Source: Cololabis saira
Lineage: Eukaryota > Chordata > Actinopteri > Beloniformes > Belonidae
DNA length: 64,000 nt
Direction of reading: 5' to 3'
Assembly (NCBI RefSeq): GCF_033807715.1
Contig: NC_084587.1
Span: 19,825,017-19,889,016, forward strand
A program made the position numbers and the translations under genes. Positions 33,116-46,260 of the stretch are shown here, piece by piece; the stretch's first letter is position 1; every line of letters starts with the position of its first letter. Below the pieces are notes generated by a model. The model did not search any database and had not been told where the DNA came from. It saw nothing but the letters and a program-made list of their open reading frames with translations.

Positions 33116-34789
33116 TGTTAGTGTATATTAATGCAAGAAAGCAAAAAGATTAGAAAGGTGTGCTACGTTTTGAACAAAACTGATGTCATAATTAGCCATT
33201 ATCATGTGCTCAGATGGGTTCACGTTTGAGAATAACTGTTACATCTTTACATCTCTGCTCCCTATAGAGCTGGTAAGAAGTTATCTCCTATGAACTACAA
33301 CAGAAGCATACTACCTGCTTTGTGGAGGTAGTGCATGACTTAACATGACAAGGTAACTAGACCCACTACTAATTTACAAGAGCTTGAAGTGTTATTGTTA
33401 TAATCTGCCGTGCCAAGTATCTCTCACATTATGAGAATACGCGAGCTCAAACATCACTAGACGGCAGTGGTACTTCTGGTTGCTGATTTGCCAACTTTTG
33501 GGTCCCTGGGGAAAACCAAACTCACTGATTCTAAAAATATGAAGCAATTTTATTCTTTTTGATTTATACCTTATTGCAGCCAACAAAAGGAAACTCAGTT
33601 GTACATTTGCAGCATTGGATTAAACAAACTAGATTAGGCAGCTTTAGGCTGTTTAACATTCAACTTCTGTAGCCCGTCATTATGAATTTAAGGCACAGCT
33701 GCATAAAATGTTTTTATATATATATATATTTCACTTCAGAATCTTGACACTAATGCTTTTTACAACCCCAACAATATTGTTTGATATTCTGGGGAAATCA
33801 AATAACTTTTCGGCCTCATGTACCCAACAAATTTTAAAAAAAAGCTACTTTTATTTTTATAGAGACTTGAATGCTGTCCTGATGTATCCTTCCGTCTTCT
33901 GAAGTTGTGGACTACCAAGTATGTAACTAAACCTGAGATACTTGGTAATGAGAAATATTTTCCTGTAAATATTGCAGATGTTTCATTCATTCATATTAGG
34001 GTGGAATTAGCACAGAGACATGATCATGATTTTTTTTTAATTTTACATTTTTTTTATCTTTATTTGACAGCAATTTATCTAAAAAAATGTATCAACTGCT
34101 GGCAGCCTGCAACCTGTGGTTGCCATGTAACGTTATGACGACTGCCATGTTCAGGTTCAGGTTAGGCATTTGCCTCCTCTTTAACATAACATTTCTAAAA
34201 CGTGTTTTAAATAATAAAATATGTGTCAGAGAGAGGTCAGGATAATGTAAAGGTCAAATTTTTATCTTAAAAGAGTTGGTTAGGTTAAGGCTGGGTTGGT
34301 AAAATGATGACCTCATTCAAGCCTAGTTAGCCAGATTTGTAAGACAATTCGGCAGACTGACAGTTTGGCATGTCTCCCTGGAACCCTGCAAAGCTGCAAA
34401 CATGCTCCTAGTACCATCTGAATATCTACCTCTCTCTGTTAAAAAGCAGGAAACTGAACATTACCACTGGGGCCTGAGGACTCTAAAATCCCAATAGCAG
34501 AGTAAAGGAGTGGGAGGCGGTGGGGGGGATTAGAGGGAAGCTGTCTCTGATGTTATTTAATCTCAGCGGCCAGGGAGTGAGCGAGCCAGTGGCCTCCTGA
34601 TGCACATTATCAACCTCTGATTACTAGCAAGGGGGATTGGACGCCTCAGATGCCACACTGCTGCCAACACTGCTGCTCCAGAGCACTTCAAGCCATCTTC
34701 CTGGCCGGTCTTAACCAGTCAGCAGCTCAATTTGGCTGATGGCAAGCGTGCTCAGTCAGGGGAAAAGTCAGCCCCGGATGATTTTCTCC

Positions 34790-35095
34790 TTCTCTGCTCC
34801 CTCTCTCCACGGCACTGCCCCCCCCACCTCAGCCGTCGTCCAAACGTGCCTCTGTCCTCCCCTTTCCCCCGCTGGTGTACCACCCCCCACACCCCCCCCA
34901 CACCCCCCGCGCCCTTTCCCATTATTACGCCCACCCTCTTCCCCTGAAACTCAAAGAGGCAGCAATCACTCAGTTGCTCACGTTATCTCAGGAGCCTGTC
35001 TTGCTTCAGCCCTCCCCACCCCAACCGCCGTCCTCCTCTCTTTTGCTTCCCCACAACCCCCCCACCCGACACCCCCCCCCCACACCCCAAGTGCA
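34790..35095. repeat. C-rich low-complexity tract
   Basis: Repeated cccccc blocks with CA and CT between them. It accounts for the proline/threonine/serine-rich open frames seen on the plus strand. Confidence 0.8.
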
Positions 35096-35721
35096 TTCCA
35101 GCATGACAAACCACACGGGATTTCATGAGTCCTTTAAAGTCTGCTGCCTCTGGGAACCACTCTTCTTCATGCAACATTTTAGTATTCGAGGGAATACGTG
35201 ACTGGGGAGGCAACCAAGGCTGCTATATTTCTGCTGTCTCCTTCTGGTTGTTATTTCTGTTGATCCTTTCCGGCAGAACGAAATAAAAAGAAGGGGGGAG
35301 CTGGGGTGGGGGGTGAGAGGGTATTATCAGGTGATCATCCCCATCAGTGATTTCTTTTTTATGATAAAGGTACATTTTATTCAATTTCTATCTTTTCTTG
35401 TTTAACTGGATCAAACATTTTCCATCCCATTATCTTTAATTTTTTTTTATTTGAACACATAAAAGCATCACAACAACAATATACAAATTCTCAGTAATCT
35501 TTAAAACCAAAACACATTTACACATGCAACAATAGGGTTTAAGACAATGAGTAATTTACTGAATAATTTTGTTTTTTTGGAATGTATTGATTTTAGTTTG
35601 CAGGGGAGAGGATTGTTGCTTACTCTGGTAAAGAAAAAAAGTCTGGACTATCCTTTAGCTTCAGATGCCAAATATATTAATTGTAAATTTCATTATTTCA
35701 CAATTTCTTACAAATGGGGGC

Positions 35722-35722
<1 letters not shown>

Positions 35723-35784
<62 letters not shown>
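35723..35784. repeat. (AT)n microsatellite, about 30 units
   Basis: A pure AT/TA dinucleotide tract. Confidence 0.97.
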
Positions 35785-35790
<6 letters not shown>

Positions 35791-36137
35791 AGACATAGTT
35801 GTTGTTTGTGTTGTGTCTACAAGAGTGATGGAAGTGACAGGGATTCCTCCATTAGCTAACAGCTAACCTGCCTGAATCATACACCCCGCTGTACTGACAT
35901 ACTGGTGGAGGCAGCTGATGGAAACTAAAGTAGCACATCGGCCTCCTCAGTCTGATGTTTTCTCTAAAATTGTAGAAAAATGACACTACGGCTCCTCAGA
36001 ACTATTTGCGACGGTATAGCAATAAATTTACGCCACCCTCCATTTTGGTTTGTTTGCATCTGTTCTGTGCCTATAGGTTACCATGGCAACTATTTGGATT
36101 AGGGAAGCCAGATCTGGTAACTTGCTTTAATCTAAAC

Positions 36138-36348
36138 CAGGGGTGCTGCATTCCAGTGCTCGAGGGACGATGTCCTGCATGTTTTCGATCTTCCCCTGCC
36201 TCAACACACCCTGATACAAGCGACGGTGTCATTAACAGACTGGTGCAGACCTTGATGACAAGCTGATGAGGATCTCATTGATTTAAATCCGGCGTTCTGA
36301 TGCAAGGAAACATCTATAACACTCAAGGACTGGAATTTGACACCTGTG
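36138..36348. mobile_element. hAT-type MITE, 211 bp, TSD atctaaac
   Basis: Begins caggggtgctgcattccagt and, inverted, ends cacaggtgtcaaattccagt. The interior is a long imperfect hairpin (gatgtcctgcatgttttcga... against ...ggaaacatctataacactca). The 8-mer atctaaac flanks both sides (36130-36137 and 36349-36356). A half copy of the family lies at 55300-55349. Confidence 0.88.
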
Positions 36349-36356
36349 ATCTAAAC

Positions 36357-38147
36357 GGTCAGTCAGAGAGATCTGAGCCTGATCAGATTTGCTAAAATTG
36401 GGACTTGGTTTGGCAGCGTGCACAAGCCACAGAGTTTTAAAAGAGTGCAGCTCACCGCACAAGACAATGTGCCCTGTTCTGCAGTGAGTCCACTCAAATG
36501 AGGAATCAAGTCCATCACAGATGCACTGGTGCCCTCCGTCAATGAAACTACCACCAATGATATTAACATGAGCATGTGGTTGAAAACACGAAACAAAACA
36601 GGATATGGCTTGTTTTGATGGAAATAACTGAAGTCGAGAGAAAGTGAAAAGTTGAAGGATAATCAACAGAATAGATTATTGCTCCAGAGTGACGTGTCGA
36701 TAGATCATCAATCCTTGTGGCCTCTTCTGTTTGACGGATTCAGTGTGATTGTATGATTGTCTGTTTGGGTCCTTTACATAGGGATGGCTGCAGAACTACA
36801 GCCGCAACATTGAAAACACATTCATAGACACCCAAAATATACATAATGATACTGCCAAAAAGGTACAATAATTACAGAGAAAAAGAAATTACAGAGTTAA
36901 AACAACACCGTTATGTTTTTGTTTTATCTTTTTGTCAGTCCACTTTTTCTGGTTGCGTCCTCTCCAAATGTGTGGGGGCGCGTTGGGCTCTGTGAGCCCA
37001 TGAAGTGCTCCTGGCTGAAAGTCAAGAGTCCCGCCTGGTCCTGCTGCTGGAGGAAGCTGCCCCGGGTTCCTAAAAGAACCACCGAAACGCCTCGCCGTTG
37101 TTGACCGGCGTCCTCTGTGGGAGACAAGATGGATTTTAATTTGCAAGTTTTCTGAGGTCGTGTCATTGTCATGTTGTGTGCTTTTTCAAATAAAAGCTTA
37201 AAATAAATAATATGTATTAATACAAAGTTGCAAGTTGCAAATTTTTAGTAACAGATGGACTGATCGATAACAGTTGTTAGAAATAGTATGGATATAAAGT
37301 CAAAAACAAAAAACCCAGTGAAGGACACTTAAAATGGTTGTGAAGCAACAGAGAATTTCATTCAAAGAAGCAGGCAAGGTGATTACCTCCACGTCCCACC
37401 CACACCCACAAATAATCATTATGGTGGATGAAATATTCAGTACAAATTCCCAAGACGCAACAATGAGGCATTTAATTACTGAGCTTGAGCCGCAGTGAGG
37501 GGGAACAGTGCATCATTTCAATTTGAGCCTGCGCCAGCTTCCCCCCCTTTCTCCCCAAAACCTCCGTGCCAATGACAGCCTCTTCGTTCCCAAACTCATT
37601 TTGAAGTCACAGACATGAAATACTGGAGTCTCCCACCAATCCCCATGACCAATTAGCAACACTTTTGATTTTTCCTATTTTCCCTTTTTTTTTTTTCTTT
37701 TCTAGGCTGTAGACGGAGGGGAAATGGTGCATAATCACAGCTAAAATCGCTATGAGTGGAGGGTGATTTGACATTTTAATACCAAGTGTCATTGACGGCT
37801 CCTTAAAGGCATGATGAACGTTTAGCACCAGACGGGCTCCTCAACCTTACACAAGTAATTTACGACACATAAACTCTATTTACAGTACAGTACATAACAG
37901 GTTATGTTATCACCTGATTTTGTTTCATCAGATATATGTTTGTGTTTTCATGTTAACGGTTAATTAGGAGATCTTTTTCTGAAGCATTTTTTTTTTTTGC
38001 ATAAAACCAACATCCAATCACGCTGTGTGATCTTAGTGAAGTCATTGGATCGCTGGCTTGTCTGTTAAAATGTCTTTTTTTTATTACCGGTTCATGTGCT
38101 TTGAAGGTGTGGCTCCGAAAGCCGGTCTGAAGAGGGAGGGTTGCACT
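36357..38147. other. Mostly unique sequence
   Basis: Holds the GC-rich exon-like patch described at 36942-37205. The rest, including frames of 127 and 77 codons on the minus strand at 36283-36666, shows nothing recognisable. Confidence 0.45.
36942..37205 (+). other. Exon-like GC-rich block, speculative
   Basis: A pyrimidine stretch ending tttttgtcag (about 36930-36940) is followed by a GC-rich open frame reading NVWGRVGLCEPMKCSWLKVK and ending ETPRRC-stop at about 37101-37104, with an AATAAA at about 37188. That is the layout of a 3' terminal exon. I recognise no protein family, and the minus strand is also open here, so this is only a candidate. Confidence 0.15.
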
Positions 38148-38240
38148 TAGGGCGGCGAATAACAGCTATTTTAATGGTTGATTAATCTATTGATTATTGA
38201 AACGACTACTCAGATTATAAATTGCACGATAAAATAGACC
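38148..38240. mobile_element. Possible hAT left end
   Basis: tagggcggcgaataacagct followed by gattaatctattgattattg resembles hAT ends of the tagggctgcaac...gattaatcga type. No right end or matching 8-mer was found, so it is either truncated or coincidental. Confidence 0.35.
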
Positions 38241-39827
38241 TTTTTATTTATCTATTAAGCTTTAAATTCAGCCTAATATTGTTTAAGGCATGTTCCAACT
38301 AACAAGATAACATTGATAAGTATGTTACTAGTGTGATGAAACAACTTTAATGCTCATAAGACTATGAAAAATAAAGAAAGAACAGGAAAAGTGCTTGCAT
38401 ATATACATGGAGGTTAAATTGAAACCCATTTATGACCATCCTGTCATCCCACCAACTTCTCAGAGTACTTTCTCATAACCATAACTCCCAGATTGTTTAA
38501 GAAATCTAGAAAAATCAAAGGGAACAGCCAACAGGAAAACAGAAAAATAGAGGTTCACACGCGCGTATCAGTCTTTACGTGGCACCCCAAGTACGACTAC
38601 GGACAATCACAGACCAGCGTGTCACACACAGATTTACGGTCTATGCTCTCACATATGTAACGTTAGCTTCTCATTACCTTTACTCCTAAATGGTTGGTGG
38701 AAATCAAACATTTAAAAAAAAGAAGGATACCACTTATCAATGTTATATTATATGGGCCGTGCATGCTGGACATTGTTTGTCCAGCAGAATCTATGTGTGT
38801 TCGTGTATGAAACTGCCTCTTTCATATAACAACATTTAGAAAACTGTGTTTTTCTCACAGCTGTACAAATACATTATTATGAGATCTGGTGCTTCAGCGT
38901 AAGATTACAGTAAATATTCAAAGCTTTGCTTTCTATGTGGAGGTTTCCATGACGTATATGATGTTGTGAAAGAGTGAAGGAGGTCCGCCTGCATGTGACT
39001 GAGTGAATATGACCATCATGCACATTTAACCGTGGTCCACACACGAGACTCCCAAAGATAGATGTCCACACTGACGGATGGTGAAGCGCGCACACACAGG
39101 CACAAGAAGGCTCAAGAAGAGAAACAAGTTATTAATGTGTGCAAGAACCAACAGAGAGAGCACAACAGAAACAGAAAATCTCTTATTCTTGAAACAAATG
39201 CGATGGGAAGGAGATTATTTGCCAACCAATCGCTCACTTTAAAGGGCGCGACATAGCCGAGGTGTCAAGCACGATGCCCTGCCTTTAACAGGTGGAATAA
39301 ATTGAGGTGTTACCGCAGGAAACGTTCACTGTGGACTGTGAACAGGAACACTGCACATGTCTGCTTAAGAGAAATCAATGAAAAACAAATAAATAAATCT
39401 GGAAACCCAGGTTGAAAACTGAAAGTCTATCAAACACATGGATATCCGGATATTCGAGTATTTTATATTATACATACAGTACATTGACACTGCAGGGATT
39501 TTCTGCAGAGTTTAGTTAGTTCTGTCACGTCAGATTCTATCCACAGGCACCAAATGTCAGCTTTCTCAGATTAACATATCTATTAGGGTGTAACCCCACA
39601 TAAGGCGAACCGCACTGTCCGAGCTTCATTGACCTCTAAAGTGCTACGAACGCTGCTCAGCCGCGCTCAGTACTCGAGTTGAGGGGGGATGAGGGGGGAT
39701 GGCATCCCCCCTGAAATAAAAACGGTGAAAATCATCTCCCCTGTAAAACTGCCATCCTGTCTTTCCATCCCTTATGTCATTTCATCAATGAATGTGGTTT
39801 TACTGCTATTTCAACATTTAGAGTCAT
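38241..39827. other. Unique sequence
   Basis: No gene or repeat recognised. Short frames only. Confidence 0.5.
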
Positions 39828-40140
39828 CACCAGAAAAATAACACCAGAAAAATAACTTATTTGACAATTTTCACCTGTTTCAAGTAAATTTTCACTTGAA
39901 ATAAGTAGGAAAATCTGCCAGTGGGACAAGATTTATCTTCTCATTAAAAGCAAAAAAATCTTGTTCCACTGGCAGATTTTTCTACTTATTTTAAATGAAA
40001 AACTACTTGAAACAGGTGAAAATTGTTTTTTCCAGTGATGAGTCTTGTTTTAAGTGTAATGAGATTTTTTTTACTAAAATTAGACATTTTAACTAGAAAT
40101 AAGACAAATATTCTTGTTAAGATTTTGAGTTTTTGCAGTG
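39828..40140. mobile_element. CACTA/EnSpm-like MITE with long hairpin
   Basis: The left end caccagaaaaata occurs twice in tandem (39828 and 39842); the right end, inverted, is cactgcaaaaactcaaaatc. The dinucleotide at flanks both sides. The core 39862-40025 is an imperfect palindrome with arms of about 70 bp (caattttcacctgtttcaag against cttgaaacaggtgaaaattg) and a short A/T loop. It has no coding capacity. Confidence 0.75.
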
Positions 40141-41164
40141 ATCCATTTTACTTATCCTGTGAAGGACAGAGTCATATTGATAAGTTCAGAAAACTGTTTT
40201 TTATTTTTGTGTTTTGATGTATTTGATGTAAGCCCAGTGGATATTTAAAGCTTACAGAAGGCTGCATTTAACTGCTGCTATGTCATTCCTGCAGTATTTC
40301 TGCAGGTGTTTTGGTCAGTGCTATTATTTGTAATATATTATTTGTAATCGGCACAAATTATCTGTCCCCATATGATAAAATCCACCATCCCCCCTGGTTT
40401 TTTTTTACAACTCGAGTACTGGCCGCGCTCCAGTATACCTGGAGGAAGCACAGCACATGGAGGTGAATTACAACAAAGTGCTGAAATCCAAAAATTAAAA
40501 GAATCTGAGAGAGATGTATCTGACCAGAAAAAAAAAATCATTAGTGTTGCCATCATTCTCTGAGCCCTTGCATGCTTTTCCATGGTGTTTAATGATATCA
40601 CGTACAGGCGGGAATCATGCTCAAGTACTACTTAGACTGGAGAAATGTAAGTGGGGGCCAGTACAGGAATCAGGAGGGTACATCTTCACTAACCTGAGAT
40701 TAACCTGAGATTATAGTTACAAAGTGTAAATGTAAACTCGGTAAGGTCTTTGGCCAATGGTTGCCACTGTTACGTCTTTTCCGAACACAATCAATTGTTT
40801 CGTCTGGTATCACCACTTATCATACCTGGTAGGGTTTGCTTCATTTCAAAGAAAAAAGTATTGAATTCCTGATTAAAAGTTGAAAAAAGTACAAATTAAA
40901 AGTACACTCTCTGAGAAGTACTTTAAATTTACTTCAAACATAGAAGTAAAAAGTGTTTTTCTTTAAAAGATCATTCCAGCAGCTATTTCAATACAAAAGA
41001 AACTGGAAAATTGTTCTATAATTTTAAAGCAAACCCTTTTGATTGTTTGACACTTAGACATTTTACTTTTAAAAAGTGAAAAAAATAAGTATTTAAGTAA
41101 ACTGCACATACGTCATACGTAATGACATGTAACTGTTACAGTATTTCAGTCTTTCAAATAATTA

Positions 41165-41250
41165 AGGCTTAAAATGCTTTAAGAAGAAGAAAGAAAGCTT
41201 CCCTTAGTACTCCCACAATGGGGAAATTCTTTCTCTGCATTTAACCCATT
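41165..41250 (+). repeat. Short fish-repeat fragment
   Basis: cccacaatggggaaattctt then tctctgcatttaacccattt is a phrase I know from dispersed fish repeats. Too short to classify. Confidence 0.35.
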
Positions 41251-42689
41251 TTCTAGTTGAACTAGTAGCATTTATCAATGATTAAAGACTTCGGTTTTAT
41301 AATTTAGGTTCCAATCTAATCAAACGCCACTTAGGAGACATACTCAGGAGTGATGAACGTCATCCCCAATACTCAGAATCAGAGCCTACAGGTGGAAGCT
41401 GGGTGGGGTTTTAGGAGCGGCAGGAAGCTTGGCAGATGAGACATCAGAAGGCACATGAGGGAAGAGAACCTCTTGCTCCCCAAATAGATCCATGAATGAC
41501 ATGGACTAACTGGTATGAGCAATGGACAGGGGTGAAAAGCCAGAACAAAAAGCTTCCAACTTCTGGTTTTGAAGACAGCCAAAAAATAAATATCACATGC
41601 TAGTTTAGCTTACATCTGATGTAACCATGCTGATTATCAAATGAATGCCCTCCAACATAACACAAGAACTCCTCCAGGACCCAAGCTGAATTACGTGTAA
41701 GGTTAACACTCATCAGTGCTGGCTCATTACATTTCTGGCCTTTATGAACCTTTAGGATTTTCTTCTTCAACACAGTCTGAAACTGTCAACCGGACAAACA
41801 CATACCTCATCCTCACATCTATACGTTCTTTCTTTGTCTGCAGCAACCATTTGCCACATTTTCACACCACATTAAGCAATTACCATTATCCTCCCAAGTG
41901 ACTAATGGAGGACTCCAGAGCAGCAGGATACCATTGTCACCTATTTAAAACCACGGATAAATGAAACACTATCATACTTTGAAGGGTCAAGATGTCTTCA
42001 TGTATCTGATTTTCTTTTTTTTTCTCCTAACATCAATGAGCTGATTGTTATGCCAAGGTACAGTATACCTGAATAAAATCTGACAATTTTTCTTGGTATT
42101 TTTTAACAATTTTTAAGAGATTTTATTGCTTGTATATGACAGAGTTAAAAAAAACAGTAAAGATGACCAAGTGACAGAAAACAAATGTCTTGGACTTCAA
42201 AGCAGAAATAAGTTTGACAGATACAATTTAGGGTTTGGAGCAATGTGATGTAGCATCAAAAGCTTTTGTCATTTTAACCTGTGTTCATTTTGTTTAAGGG
42301 ATTCGATACATTAAGTTTACTATAAAACATAGTCCAACCGCTAGTTGCCACCAAGATGGTAGAAAACGAACGTTGCAAACATCCCACTTTACAGTTATTA
42401 CTGTTTTTTGTCTATAGTTTTCATTTCAATCATGGAGTAATCTGAAGGTTTATAGCCATATTTCTTGCAATAATGTTAAATGTCAAATAAAATGTGCTTT
42501 TCACCCTCTAAAATTAGTCCACCCTCTTATGTGGTTGAAATCTCTTCTTGAACCTCCTGAATTGTTCATGTGAGGCCTCCACAGGTTAACATGCTGATGT
42601 ACAAGTAGGAGCCCCGCCTGTGTTTTATTTTGAAAAACAGCCAGATTCTCTATTCTATTCTTGTATCCAGGTTCCTGCCTGCTCGATCT

Positions 42690-42860
42690 GCTGAGCGACA
42701 AAATGGCCTCGGTGCATATCTTTGTCAGAGTAAAGCGGACGGTCACGTTCAGGATGCTTCTGAACCGCGCTGTGGTGCTTCTGGTGGGACCGCTGTCGTG
42801 GACTAGAGTGGCCACGGCGCAGCCAGACCGCAGCGCTTCCAGTTTCAGCTGTTAGATGAT
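42690..42860. repeat. Patch weakly similar to 46130-46260
   Basis: Both have a ggatgcttctgaac/atgttgtttctgaacgct-like block followed by ccgctgtcgtggac/ccactatcgtggac. On the minus strand both translate to VHDSG. They may be two old copies of one unidentified element or exon-like unit. Confidence 0.3.
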
Positions 42861-44344
42861 ATCAGTTTGGAACCTATTATTCAATGCTCCAGGAGCAACA
42901 GGTCAGCGTGCTTGAACTACTACCAGAACTGCAAGTCAAAGTGTGCACGGTGTCACTGAAGGTAAACGCAATAAAAAGACTAACCTTCCAAACTGATAAA
43001 TGTACAATAAACGCATGCCGGCTGTGAAACCTCTGGTTTTATACTTTTAGTATACTTTAGCTATTTGAGCTTAGAGGGTCCCCGTGTAGGCGTAGAGGTG
43101 AAGTTGCTTTTAAGACACCGTGTAAAAGGATACTTGATTGGTTTCTTGATTGGTCTCTTGATTTCTAACGCCATCGTTTTTATTTCTGTTACTATTTTCT
43201 TGATCGAATTGATGTGGCAAGACACGCGCTTGAGTGCAGTTCACACATCCACGCGAATGCGACTGAAAGTGAGACGCGATCGGTCCCGTGTTCCGGTCTC
43301 GAGAGGAGCATGAGCGCCAACGAGTTTTCAATGTGTGTGCGATCAGCCAAGGAGTGCGCAGCAAAGGTGCGCCAGATGGAAAATAACTTGTACACCAATG
43401 AAAAAAACATCCTCCCCAGGAACAAACGTGATGGAAAAGGAGTTTATTTGCTATATTTTCATGCAATTGAAGGTGTGCGCCATAGCTGCAGTCTATCACA
43501 TGCTGACGTCGTCTTAACAACTAGAATGAACTGAAGCATTACTGCGGGCGACCTTCACAGCAGCTAGTGAGTGAGAGGCACTGGCTGCAAACGCAATAAA
43601 TAAATGAAATTAATTCAATGAAATAAAAAGTAAAAAAATCCATGATAAATCCTGGTACACAAATTTAAAACCGAATGTCCACCTAACAAAGGAATTTCCA
43701 AATATGCGAGTATCCAGTTATTATGGATGGTTTTAACCAATCGTTCAAATTATATTTAAAAGGATGTTTGGACATGAAAAAAAAAACTCCTTTGCGCTGC
43801 TTTTAATATTAAAGGTGTGCAAGGTACTTTTCCTCTTTTACTAGAGAGGATAATTTTTTCTTGTTTATTTGTGCTTCTAGTTGAGTATGGAGTTTAAGTA
43901 CCTGAGTACCACTGTTGGGGATGCAAGTCTGCCCTCAGTGCGGTGCATCTAATCAGGTACTTTTAGGCTCAAGCCCAGCTCTCTCTCTCTGTCTGCAATA
44001 TGGTACTCAGCTGGCAGGAGCAAAGAGGAGAGAAAGCAGCGCCGAGCATGTTTATCTTAATCCATATTCTCACATTGATCAGTCCCTGGTGGAAGTGCGG
44101 CTCACCAGAGACAATAATGACCCTGATACGGGCACTCGGCATGTCTCTGTTTTGTTAAGTTCCCACGTTATCGATCCAGTGGGGCTCTTGAGTGCTGCTT
44201 GGATTCACTCCCGGGCCCCGTTGCCTCAGTACACAGCAGTGACCAGGCACAAAGAAGGCTCAATTAGCACAAACTCAGTGTTGTCTGCTCCCCCACCTGA
44301 ATGTGCCTTCAAAAATCACTCCATCAAATGGAAGAAGCAAGAGA

Positions 44345-44367
44345 GGGGGGGGGGGGGGGGGGGGGGG
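44345..44367. repeat. Poly-G tract, 23 nt
   Basis: An uninterrupted G run, G-quadruplex-prone; it provides the polyglycine of the overlapping frame. Confidence 0.97.
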
Positions 44368-46129
44368 CAAGACACAGGATGACAGAAACAACGGGAAAAG
44401 AAGGAGAAACAGAAAGGGTAAAGACAAGGCAAGTGCTGATGGTGTTGCACCGGGGACAAGAGATCAATGCCAAGGTTTTACCACGAGTCGAGTCTCTGTA
44501 GCGGCGGTTCAACCTCGCGTTAACAGCGGTGCCTCTGCAGCAGAGCATACATAACAACCTCTCTGCAACAGCACACGGAAGAAAAGACAATTTCCTGCAC
44601 CTGCTATGAACGCACAGAACAAAGTACCTAACTGACTGAAGGAGGAGGAATAGTTCAAATCAAACCCATCACACTGCTACGGTAGGTAGGATGCTCTGAG
44701 AGTTGGCTGGTCTTTCAGTGCTTATAGAGCAAAAGTGACATGCGGTGGAACGACGGGATAGTGGGAGGTCGTTGGGATGCAGAGATATCCCGTGATCCTA
44801 ACTGAAGCTGTCAGGTGCAGTCAATGTTGAAGCCACGTTGTCAGCCGATAGAGACTTGATGCTCAAAAGACAACGTCGCCGGGAAGGGGAGGGTGAAGCA
44901 TGAGCAAAAGCTAAAGGACCGAACGTCTTAAACGTCACGGTTCAGTCCAATCCTTCCAGTCATTTCCTCACATGTGATAAAAATGCACGAAAAGTCGTCA
45001 ACCCCCATGCCCACCCCTGCCCCTCCTATCCCCCCGCAGCCTTGGCGTCACACTGCGCTGGGGCCAGAGATAAACCACTCAAGACGATGAGGATGATAAT
45101 GGCAGACGCCGCAGCGCCTCAAAATTCAATCAGCGCCCGGACGTCAATGCGGATGAGTGTAAAAGTGAAATATGCTCGCCGGCGCGTGTTAAAAGACGCC
45201 ACACAGGGCTCGCAGAAACAACAACGGGAGATAAAGAGGACGATGAGGGAAAAAGACAGGAGAATAGAGAGAGGGAGAGAGGGGGAGGAAAAAAAGAGAG
45301 AAAATAATGTGACTCTACCGCTCTGCTTCCCAGCACAATCCCACTGGCATTCTGAGCAGCCCTGCTTTAACCACAGACTGTGAATAAATTACCCTTTTGA
45401 ACTCAGGGTGATTGCAAATGTGCCCCGGTTTCTCTTGAGACATGTCTGGCACTAACCCTCAGCTCTGTGCTCCCAGCCAGCCTTGTCACAGAGGCCCCTT
45501 CCCTTCCCTTCCCCTCCCTCCCTCCCTCTCCCACCTACAATACTCACAAGTCTTGCAGACAGGCATGCACGGAATCATAAAACTTTTAATTCACCATAAT
45601 TACAGGAGAAATTTAGCTTTTTCAGTCAGCTGCAAACTCCCCTTTTCCCTCTGCTTTTTTACTCTTCAGGAATGCTAAAGAACCTGCTCCCCCCCACCCC
45701 CCCCCCCAAACAGATGATAAAGTATTCTGGAAAAAAAAAAAGATGCTTGTTTAAACAGCAGCCTATGGGAACCACATCAGGAGCCAGGTTGCATTTTATG
45801 ACCGTGAAAGTCTGACAGGTTGGAAACAAGGTAAATATAAATAATTGCCCACAGACAAGCACATAAAAGTTTGACGCTGCACCCAAAGTTAAAGTCTGAT
45901 CATTTTAATATAAAATGACAAGGTGCTTTGATTGTTTACAAGTTGGACTTGAGGCAAGCAGACCAGGAGGAGACAGCAAGTAGTTGTTTCATCAGAGGTG
46001 GGGGAGGAGGGAGGCTGCACTCAACCTAAACTGATACGCTATATATTACCTGTCACTTTATTCTGCAGAAATATTTAGGCGCTGCCAGGCACGAACGTGG
46101 ACGGTATGGCCATCCATCACCTGCAGAGC

Positions 46130-46260
46130 TGCCCAGGTGGAGGCTGAAATCTCATCTTGTATCCGGTATTCCAGTCGCCAAATGTTGTTTCTGAACGCTA
46201 CTTCTCCAAGGCCACTATCGTGGACAAATCCATTCAGACTTCCCGACACTACCGCCCAAG
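46130..46260. repeat. Patch weakly similar to 42690-42860
   Basis: See the partner patch. A minus-strand frame at 46058-46249 reads GFVHDSGLGEVAFRNNIWRL. No family recognised. Confidence 0.3.

Larger units (their letters stand above)
33116..36129. other. Unique sequence with simple-sequence tracts
   Basis: 34790-35095 is a C-rich, purine-poor stretch (blocks of C6-C9) producing proline-rich frames up to 129 codons that I do not accept as genes. An AT array lies at 35723-35784. No exon or RNA is recognised. Confidence 0.45.

Noticed and set aside
34732..35213. Proline/histidine/threonine-rich frames up to 129 codons
   Set aside because: Produced by C-rich low-complexity DNA.
43915..44382. 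155-codon frame starting MGMQVCPQCGA
   Set aside because: The CxxC start looked zinc-finger-like, but no further ligand pattern follows and the frame ends in a poly-G tract.
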